DNA of 64,000 nucleotides from Chloroflexota bacterium (lineage in GTDB: Bacteria; Chloroflexota; Dehalococcoidia; Lucifugimonadales; UBA3495): NCBI GenBank assembly GCA_028875055.1, contig JAPPGG010000045.1, positions 62,001 through 126,000 on the forward strand, written 5' to 3'. Positions 59,574 through 64,000 of this stretch are shown piece after piece (within the stretch, counting starts at the first letter, position 1; the number at the start of each line of letters is the position of its first letter). The notes below the pieces were generated by a model. That model worked only from the letters and a program-made list of their open reading frames with translations, was not told where the DNA came from and ran no database searches. Both the position numbers and the translations under genes were made by a program.

Positions 59574-61279
59574 TGAAAAAGCTGGTCCGCAAACTGTTTC
59601 TGGCTCAGGCCGTCATCGTAATTGTACTGATGGCGGGAATAGCTGCCTGTTCCAGCGAACCCGAAGAGGTCTCCCGGGAAACCGTTCCGCCTCAACATCC
59701 TGGATCGAATACTGGCGATTCCGGGTCCAGAATGGCGGTCGCAGTGTCAGCTGAAGTCGTGGCCGACTATGCATCGTCCCAGGACAGCATCAACGCAGAG
59801 TGGGACCAGTTCCACGCAGACTTTGACCAGTGGCGGACCGGCCTGACGGCATGCGACCGCACGGCCGTGGAGTCCGCCCTGCGGGAATTCGCCAGCGACT
59901 TTGCCGCCATAACCGAGGAGGCTCGAGCCCTCCCGGGCAAGGGCATCGCCCGCGAACTCCCCGACAGCGCCATAGCCGCGGCCAATGCCGAGGAAGCTTC
60001 CCTCAGACTGCTGCGGGACAACTGGCAGCCCGGCAATCCTGCCCTTATGGAACAGACCCAGAGTGAACGCGCCAGCGCATCCGCCCTGCTGAGAGCCACT
60101 CAGATTGAGGTTGACAAACTGCAGGAACTTGACGACCCCGAAGACCGGGAAATCGCCAAGGAGTTTGCGGAAGAGTTGGCCTCTGTGGAGGAAGACTGGG
60201 ACGCCTTCTACGATTCCTACAACTTGTTGTCGGATGAACAACTGGACCTCGCAGCCGCCGAGATCGTTACCCGGCTGCGGGAGTTGGCCAATGAGCACGA
60301 GTCCATAGTTTTCGCCCTGGAGGACATTCCTTCCGACAAGGTTACTGACCCCGTCCAGGATCCCCTGATCGAGGCTGCAGAGTCCGAAGCCAGCGCCCTG
60401 GAGGACCTGATCGACACCATGCGTCGGGAGGCACGGGGTAACGGCGATAGTGAAAATGGCGAAGAGAGTGAGGCTGCCCCCGGACCTGGTTCCGAAGAGC
60501 CCGGCACGGAGGGCGAGGCAATGTCGGAGGGTCCCGAAAATGGAATACCCGGACCGGGGATGGTTCCCTCTCCGGGAGCTTCAAGCAGCGGACTACAAGG
60601 CGGCCCAGGCGGAGGACTGGACGGTGGTTCAGTCAGTTTCGAAATCCCCGGAGGCGCATCCCGCCTTTCCGGGGCCCCCGCCACTCAACCCATTCCCGTC
60701 CCCACCGGTCAGCAGGGCCGGCCCCAGGACAGTGATGGTCCATCCGGGTCTGCCAGCGAGACTGCAGATTACACCGAGCACTTCGATACTTTTGAAGACA
60801 CCCTGGACGACACCAGGGGGATTCGCAGGAAGGCCGGAAGGGACCTGGATGACCTGGTAGAAGGCTTTAGCGAGTCCGACCGGAAGGACTTGTCCGAGTT
60901 CGTCCCCGCCTTCAGGGCCGTGATGCGGGACCTGAACGCCTTCCACGAGGATTTTGACGCCTGGGTCCGCACGGAAGGCGACTGCAATCGGGCCAGCGCC
61001 ATCAATTCCCTGAACCAGTACAGCCAGCAATTCAACGAATTGGGCAACCGGGTTCGGAATCTCTCCCAGGCATCCTATCTGCGACCCAGTTCCGACCTGA
61101 TAGTGGAGGCCGCCAACCGGGAGGGAGCAGCGCTGCGCAGCCTGGCAAACACCTGGGCGCCTTACGAAAGTGACGTTTACCGGGGGCTGGACGAGGAGCG
61201 CACCAATGCCGACAACCTGCGCCGCCTCGCCGTCCGCCGCACCCAGGAGCTTATGGAAAGAAACGGAATCGAACAATAA
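59570..61279 (+). CDS. Lipoprotein with three related helical repeats
   Basis: 569 aa. Signal peptide ends in lipobox AGIAAC (Cys27). Three segments share a pattern of W-D-x-F-x-x-x-(F/Y)-D followed by a long helical stretch: about 78-190 (EWDQFHADFDQW), 207-290 (DWDAFYDSYNLL) and 450-560 (DLNAFHEDFDAW). Repeats 1 and 3 are closest, both continuing with an AAN-(A/R)-E-(E/G)-A-(S/A)-LR motif and (Q/E)-ERxxAxxLxR. A Gly/Pro/Ser/Glu-rich linker of about 120 residues separates repeats 2 and 3. No known family recognised. Last gene of the unit, with a terminator after it. Confidence 0.75.
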   Translation: MMKKLVRKLFLAQAVIVIVLMAGIAACSSEPEEVSRETVPPQHPGSNTGDSGSRMAVAVSAEVVADYASSQDSINAEWDQFHADFDQWRTGLTACDRTAVESALREFASDFAAITEEARALPGKGIARELPDSAIAAANAEEASLRLLRDNWQPGNPALMEQTQSERASASALLRATQIEVDKLQELDDPEDREIAKEFAEELASVEEDWDAFYDSYNLLSDEQLDLAAAEIVTRLRELANEHESIVFALEDIPSDKVTDPVQDPLIEAAESEASALEDLIDTMRREARGNGDSENGEESEAAPGPGSEEPGTEGEAMSEGPENGIPGPGMVPSPGASSSGLQGGPGGGLDGGSVSFEIPGGASRLSGAPATQPIPVPTGQQGRPQDSDGPSGSASETADYTEHFDTFEDTLDDTRGIRRKAGRDLDDLVEGFSESDRKDLSEFVPAFRAVMRDLNAFHEDFDAWVRTEGDCNRASAINSLNQYSQQFNELGNRVRNLSQASYLRPSSDLIVEAANREGAALRSLANTWAPYESDVYRGLDEERTNADNLRRLAVRRTQELMERNGIEQ

Positions 61280-61305
61280 GGGCCAGAAAGCCTGGGCAAC
61301 GCGAG

Positions 61306-61340
61306 AGGGGCAACCGGAGTGGCTGCCCCTTCTTTATTGT
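61306..61340 (+). terminator. Rho-independent terminator of the surface-protein unit
   Basis: AGGGGCA (61306-61312) pairs with TGCCCCT (61324-61330), with CC/GG inside, followed by TCTTTATTG. It lies 27 bases after the lipoprotein stop. Confidence 0.75.
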
Positions 61341-61669
61341 AACGAGGTATCGGCCCCATTAGTGAAAGGCGGGGGGGACGCTGAACCCGCAAGAACATCC
61401 GCTCGAGCCTGGCCCACCTGGGATGTACTATGTCATTCCCCGATATTGTGCTAACTCAGCGGGGCTATGCCGGCAGTTCAATCGCACCTTAACGAATGAC
61501 GGGCTGAGCGACCTTGAGGCATCGAATTCCGTTCCTGCCTGCCAGCCAGAGGGGCGCATGCATGGCTTCACCTCCGGGCTTGGCTCGTTGTGGGCAGCGT
61601 CAGGGTGGCATAATTCCCTGCAGTCAGCCCGGTTTCAGACTCGGAGGAGTCACAATGATACCGCCCCGG
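61341..61669. other. Intergenic region after the surface-protein unit
   Basis: No supported gene. GGAGGAGTCACA before an ATG at 61655 opens a ten-codon frame (MIPPRLHRSN) that ends inside the opposing M20 gene. It may be the remnant start of a lost gene. Confidence 0.35.
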
Positions 61670-62752
61670 CTACACCGCAGTAATTAGCCTCTGGCACATT
61701 TCAGCCCCCTGCAGCACCTCTGGAATCAGCGCCGTCTCTTCCCTGGTGTGGAACGACCGCACACCAATGCCCACCGGCAGGGCGGCGATGCCATGCTCGA
61801 AGAAAACATTGGCGTCCGAACCGCCGCCACTTCCGGCAAATTGCGGTTGCAGCCCAATTTGTCCCAGCGCCTGAGAAACCATGACTGCGGCCGGGTGTTC
61901 AGTATCCACCCGGTATGCCCTGTAACTGTTGGCAATGTCCAGGTCAATCCGGGCATCCGGGTACATGTTCCCAACTTCGGCAAACGCCTGCCGGAACTGG
62001 TCGGTAAGACGGTCCAGCTTTTGCTGGTCCCGGCTGCGAATTTCGCCATCCAGGAAGGCTCGTTCGGGAACAATGTTCCGCTTGAGCCCCCCTTCCAGGT
62101 ATCCAACGTTGGAAGTGGTTTCGTCATCGATGCGGCCCAGGGGCAGCCGGGTCAGGATATGGGCCGCCACCACCAGCGCCGATAGTCCCTTCTCCGGTTC
62201 CAGGCCCGCGTGTGACGCCCTGCCCGTTATTTCAGCCTTCACCACGTTCTGCGCGGGAGCCGCAGCCGTAATGCGGTTGACCTCCCCTTCGCCGTCAAAC
62301 ACCACGCCGCGATTAGCTGATATAAGGCTGAAATCCAGGTTGCGCGCGCCATTCAGGCCTCCCTCTTCGGCTCGGGAAAAGACCACCTCCACCGGCAGAT
62401 GGGGCGAACCAGATTCCACTACCGACGTCAGGGCTTCCAGCACTATTGCCACCCCGGCCTTGCAGTCTCCCCCGAGAATGGTGGTGCCATCGGAGCGAAG
62501 AATGTCGCCCTCCAGCCTGGGCCTGATGCCCCGCCCCGGCTCCACCGTGTCCAGGTGGGCGGACAGGATTACCGCCTCTCCGGTCCCTTCAAGGCGGGCT
62601 ATCACGTTGCCGTAAGCGTCGTGCTTCACCGTGAACCCGAGGTTCTGCAGGCGGGCGGTAACCTCGCGGTCCATCTCATCTTCTTCGCCTGTAGGACTGT
62701 CAATCCGAATCAGGCTAACCAGCGATTCCACCAGACGCTCCCGATTGGCCAT
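61670..62752 (-). CDS. M20-family metallopeptidase (peptidase T-like)
   Basis: 360 aa. Two-zinc aminopeptidase or deacylase. Metal ligands: His in ILSAHLDTVEPG, Asp in TTILGGDCKAGVA, the Glu pair in FSRAEEGGLNGAR, Asp in GVVFDGEGEV and His in VRSFHTREE. The dimerisation domain with TGRASHAGLEPEKGLSA lies between. ATG at 62752 follows AAGGGGG; a longer frame to 62803 is unconserved. It resembles PepT-like tripeptidases; the substrate is not certain. Monocistronic. Confidence 0.92.
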   Translation of the reverse strand: MANRERLVESLVSLIRIDSPTGEEDEMDREVTARLQNLGFTVKHDAYGNVIARLEGTGEAVILSAHLDTVEPGRGIRPRLEGDILRSDGTTILGGDCKAGVAIVLEALTSVVESGSPHLPVEVVFSRAEEGGLNGARNLDFSLISANRGVVFDGEGEVNRITAAAPAQNVVKAEITGRASHAGLEPEKGLSALVVAAHILTRLPLGRIDDETTSNVGYLEGGLKRNIVPERAFLDGEIRSRDQQKLDRLTDQFRQAFAEVGNMYPDARIDLDIANSYRAYRVDTEHPAAVMVSQALGQIGLQPQFAGSGGGSDANVFFEHGIAALPVGIGVRSFHTREETALIPEVLQGAEMCQRLITAV

Positions 62753-62877
62753 GGTAGTACCCCCTTCGCAGGACATTGGAGAGTTTCGAGGATTATACAG
62801 CAAGGCCTGCTCTTAAGGGGCCCACCAAGGCCACCGCGACTCACCAACTCTGCCCAGTCACCCTACCTGTCCATACC

Positions 62878-62907
62878 TTGTGCTGATTGGGAAAAGCCGC
62901 TTATAAT
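62878..62907 (+). promoter_or_regulatory. Promoter of ilvE
   Basis: TTGTGC at 62878-62883, an 18-base spacer and a perfect TATAAT at 62902-62907. The start near 62914 gives a leader of about 33 bases. Confidence 0.6.
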
Positions 62908-62946
62908 CTTTCCACAATAGTATCGGGAAACTAAGGGGGAACCGCC

Positions 62947-63909
62947 GTGACTACAGGGCAGACCAGCAGCCAGGCCGGAGAGTTGTTAGCTTTTTTCCGT
63001 GGTGATTACGTTCCATTGAGCCAGGCCAAGGTCAGCGTCATGACCCACGCACTCCACTACGGCACCGGAGTTTTTGAAGGCATCCGCGGCAACTGGAACG
63101 AAGACCAGGGCGTGGTCAACATCTTCCGCCTGCGGGAACACTACGAGCGGTTGCTGCGCGGCACCCGCCTCCTGATGCTGGACATCCCCTATTCCGTTGA
63201 AGACCTCTGCGAGATTACCGTAGAACTGGTCGAGCGCAACGGGCACAATCAGGACATCTACATTCGTCCCCTGGTTTACAAGAGCGCCGAAATGGTCGCC
63301 AACCTGAAGCTTCAGGACCTGGAAAGCGACTTTACCCTGATCACCGTTCCTTTCGGCAACTACCTGGGGTCAGACCTGCTTCACTGCTGTACTTCGTCCT
63401 GGCGGCGGGTGGACGACCCAATGATTCCCGCTCGTCTGAAGATATGCGGCATTTATGTAAACAGCATCCTGGCCAAGACCGAGGCCACACTGGCCGGATT
63501 CGACGAAGCAATCATTCTCAACCAGGATGGTCACGTTTGCGAGGGTTCCGGCGAGAACCTCTTTGTGATTTCCAACGGCCGCATGATCACACCTAACCTC
63601 GAAGACAACGTGCTGCCCGGCATCACCAGGGACACGGTAATCGAGCTTGCCCAGACCGAACTGGGCCTGGAAGTTGTTGAGCGCAGCATCGACCGCAGCG
63701 AGTTGTACCTGGCCGACGAGGTCTTCCTCACCGGCACCGCAGCCCACCTTACTCCCGTGGTGGAACTGGACCACCGCCTCATTGCCGACGGCGCGGCCGG
63801 GCCGGTTTCCGCGAAACTGCAGAAGATGTACTTTGATATCGTTGTGGGTCGGAACGAGAAGTATCGCCACTGGTGCACGCCGGCTTCTCCCAGGCTGGTG
63901 ACCGTTTAG
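62947..63909 (+). CDS. ilvE: Branched-chain amino acid aminotransferase
   Basis: Fold-type IV PLP enzyme for the last step of Leu/Ile/Val synthesis or the first of their breakdown. 320 aa. THALHYGTGVFEGIRG, the PLP lysine in ARLKICGIYVNSILAKTEA (the usual GNY is GIY here), EGSGENLFVISNG, LPGITRDTVIELA and YLADEVFLTGTAAHLTPV all fit. GTG start after GGGGGA. Close relatives (D-amino-acid or aminodeoxychorismate enzymes) share the fold, but the length and motifs favour IlvE. Confidence 0.92.
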   Translation: MTTGQTSSQAGELLAFFRGDYVPLSQAKVSVMTHALHYGTGVFEGIRGNWNEDQGVVNIFRLREHYERLLRGTRLLMLDIPYSVEDLCEITVELVERNGHNQDIYIRPLVYKSAEMVANLKLQDLESDFTLITVPFGNYLGSDLLHCCTSSWRRVDDPMIPARLKICGIYVNSILAKTEATLAGFDEAIILNQDGHVCEGSGENLFVISNGRMITPNLEDNVLPGITRDTVIELAQTELGLEVVERSIDRSELYLADEVFLTGTAAHLTPVVELDHRLIADGAAGPVSAKLQKMYFDIVVGRNEKYRHWCTPASPRLVTV

Positions 63910-63979
63910 CAAGGGTTCACGTTTCCCGGCACCGCCAATTCCCCGGATACTCCCTTTCCAGACCAGGAGAAGAGAGCCG

Positions 63980-64000
63980 GTGCTGCAGACCTCTGAAAAC
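63980..64000 (+). CDS. Possible start of a further gene, cut by the window edge
   Basis: GTG at 63980 after AGGAGAAGAG opens a frame of seven codons (MLQTSEN) to the window end, 70 bases after ilvE. Only the ribosome site supports it. Confidence 0.25.

Noticed and set aside
1-64000. CRISPR array, prophage or intact insertion sequence
   Set aside because: No regularly spaced repeats, phage structural genes or transposase frames were found in either strand.

Overview
The window reads as chromosomal DNA of a high-GC, single-membrane-type bacterium, most likely a Chloroflexota of the Dehalococcoidia/SAR202 kind. This is inferred from gene content: a cofG-cofH-cofD-cofC set for coenzyme F420, a luciferase-like F420-type oxidoreductase, an archaeal-type fructose-1,6-bisphosphate aldolase/phosphatase, a split glycine decarboxylase P protein, several lipoproteins with clear lipoboxes, and no LPS genes. 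Start codons are ATG, GTG and TTG in a free mix, with one probable CTG. No rRNA, CRISPR array, prophage or intact insertion sequence was seen. Two tRNA genes are present.

Layout. 0-2 kb: etfB-etfA on the minus strand. 2-8.8 kb: a membrane protein, fmt, a structured-RNA region, rpsP-khpA-rimM, yebC, ruvC-ruvA. 8.9-21.2 kb: uvrB, a two-gene D-glutamate cyclase-type unit, an orphan response regulator, fakA-fakB(degV)-recG on the minus strand, and ruvB. 21.2-27.9 kb: a NIPSNAP protein, then overlapping cofG-cofH-cofD-cofC-LLM oxidoreductase and fabI. 28-36 kb: a zinc-ribbon/TPR membrane protein, FBP aldolase/phosphatase, and a minus-strand run of a DUF255 protein, aspS and an aminotransferase. 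36-44 kb: a lipoprotein HtrA protease, a YbaK-type editing protein and FKBP lipoprotein, a SEC-C mini-protein, tRNA-His and tRNA-Arg, and a peptide-type ABC importer without its ATPases. 44-52.7 kb: a cell-surface gluzincin protease, gcvT-gcvH-gcvPA-gcvPB, an HSL-type esterase and a metallo-beta-lactamase-fold protein. 52.7-54.7 kb: two probable selenoprotein genes. 54.9-64 kb: an ABC exporter pair, a three-gene surface operon (S49 peptidase, membrane-anchored protein, triple-repeat lipoprotein), an M20 peptidase and ilvE.

The most notable result is the 52.8-54.7 kb region. An AhpD-like gene (minus strand) and an OsmC-like gene (plus strand) each have one in-frame TGA exactly where their family has a catalytic cysteine. 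Each TGA is followed at the right distance by a short perfect hairpin with a G-first three-base loop, as expected for a bacterial SECIS element. Read as ordinary stops they look like four small broken ORFs; read as selenocysteine they give two full-length redox enzymes in divergent units on either side of a cupin gene.

Intergenic DNA holds small dispersed elements: a 145-bp element with terminal inverted repeats, a 28-bp perfect palindrome at two sites, a family of about 170 bp at three sites plus a fragment, an 87-bp repeat at two sites, and a 197-bp element with nested inverted repeats. They look like non-autonomous mobile or REP-like sequences. A 112-nt rod-like RNA fold with a 19-bp basal stem lies behind its own promoter and a six-codon ORF upstream of rpsP.
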